Origin: Bacteroidia bacterium
Lineage (GTDB): Bacteria; Bacteroidota; Bacteroidia; Flavobacteriales; Flavobacteriaceae
DNA length: 6,262 bases
Direction of reading: 5' to 3'
Assembly: GCA_030429325.1 (NCBI GenBank)
Contig: JAUICT010000140.1
Location: 1 to 6,262 of the forward strand
In this document: in pieces, positions 5,954-6,262 of the stretch
Numbering within the stretch: position 1 is the first letter of the stretch
Layout of the letters: each line of letters starts with the position of its first letter
Made by a program: the position numbers and the translations under genes
Notes under the pieces: generated by a model
Database searches by the model: none
What the model saw: only the letters and a program-made list of their open reading frames with translations
Told to the model about the DNA's origin: nothing

Positions 5954-5995
5954 CTCCCTTTAAAAAGGCATGCAAGGGATTAGGAAATAAGGGAG
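5954..5995 (-). terminator. Weak inverted repeat after the AraC-type gene
   Basis: Directly after the regulator's stop codon the minus strand carries CTCCCTT (5995-5989), which can pair with AAGGGAG (5960-5954) across a 28-base interval. That interval holds a second pairing, CCTTT with AAAGG. A short T-run (CCTTTTTAAAGG) is present but lies inside the structure, not behind it. The arrangement could end the regulator transcript, yet it is not a canonical intrinsic terminator. Confidence 0.25.
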
Positions 5996-5996
5996 A

Positions 5997-6262
5997 TCAA
6001 GTAGTCTTCCGAAAGTCGGATGGGGAAAGGCCGTAAATATCCTTAAAGCATTTGGAGAAATAGGTCGCCTCATTGAAACCTGAGCTATAGGCCACCTCGG
6101 CAATGGAGAGTTTCGGGTTTTTCAGAAGTTCCGCGGCTGCTTTCAATCGTTCATTACGGACAAACTCCGTGGCGGAAACCCCCAATAGGGATTTTAGCTT
6201 TCTATGCAATTGCATCCGGCTCAGGTTCATCCGTGAAGCAAACTCATCGGTGGTAAAATCGG
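5997..6262 (-). CDS. AraC-family transcriptional regulator, C-terminal part (runs off right edge)
   Basis: The last 87 codons of a gene whose start lies beyond the right edge; the frame stays open through 6262, so the ATG at 6230 is internal. The visible part is a nearly complete AraC-type double helix-turn-helix domain. The first HTH contains MNLSRMQLHRKLK and continues with GVSATEFVRNERLKAAAELL. The second HTH has the family signature SIAEVAYSSGFNEATYFSKCFK and ends with GLSPSDFRK. This binds DNA, usually at direct repeats. The LHRKLKSLLG style of the first helix is common in Bacteroidota hybrid two-component regulators (a sensor kinase fused to an AraC output domain), but a plain AraC regulator or response regulator cannot be excluded because the N-terminus is missing. 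Its position immediately upstream of the envelope operon, in the same direction, makes it the best candidate to control that operon. Confidence 0.9.
   Translation of the reverse strand, partial: DFTTDEFASRMNLSRMQLHRKLKSLLGVSATEFVRNERLKAAAELLKNPKLSIAEVAYSSGFNEATYFSKCFKDIYGLSPSDFRKTT

Noticed and set aside
5997..6230. A complete 77-residue regulator starting at the ATG at 6230
   Set aside because: The frame continues upstream without a stop to the window edge, and the residues before this Met complete the first helix-turn-helix of the AraC domain.

Overview
The window looks like chromosomal DNA of a Bacteroidota, probably a flavobacterium. This is inferred from protein style: signal peptides cleaved just before Gln, many lipoproteins, a helix rich in Glu/Lys/Arg after a signal peptide, and an AraC-type domain followed by a cell-envelope operon. 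No rRNA, tRNA, CRISPR array, transposase or integrase is visible. Every supportable gene lies on the minus strand, so the direction of transcription is from position 6262 toward 1.

In transcription order: (1) the C-terminal DNA-binding end of an AraC-family regulator (5997 to beyond 6262). (2) An 88-100 bp intergenic region with three ATGTAAC direct repeats, a small palindrome and a possible promoter -7 element. (3) A small unrecognised ORF (5708-5872 or 5908). (4) A secreted lipocalin-like protein (5125-5700). (5) A lipoprotein with a two-Cys domain (4489-5109). (6) A 469-residue envelope protein that carries a second, internal signal-peptide-like segment (3075-4484). (7) A small lipoprotein with a GxW motif (2667-3071). 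(8) An OmpA-family lipoprotein with a beta-sandwich domain before its peptidoglycan-binding domain (928-2667). (9) A TapB/DUF3108-like secreted protein (197-883). (10) The signal-peptide end of another exported protein that runs off the left edge (1-90).

Gaps from the small ORF to the OmpA gene are 7, 15, 4, 3 and -1 bp, so these six genes are very probably one transcript. The TapB-like gene follows after 44 bp, with a hairpin over the OmpA stop codon, and the last gene after 106 bp. Apart from the small ORF, each product in the cluster has an N-terminal export signal. The likely theme is a cell-envelope assembly anchored to peptidoglycan by the OmpA domain, with small beta-rich lipoproteins or secreted proteins as partners, and possible control by the adjacent AraC-type regulator. 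The actual function of the cluster cannot be read from the sequence.

The most unusual item is the 469-residue protein. Its middle contains a transmembrane helix, a short basic loop and then a typical signal peptide ending in ATA-Q. It reads like two exported proteins fused in frame, which signal peptidase could separate again.
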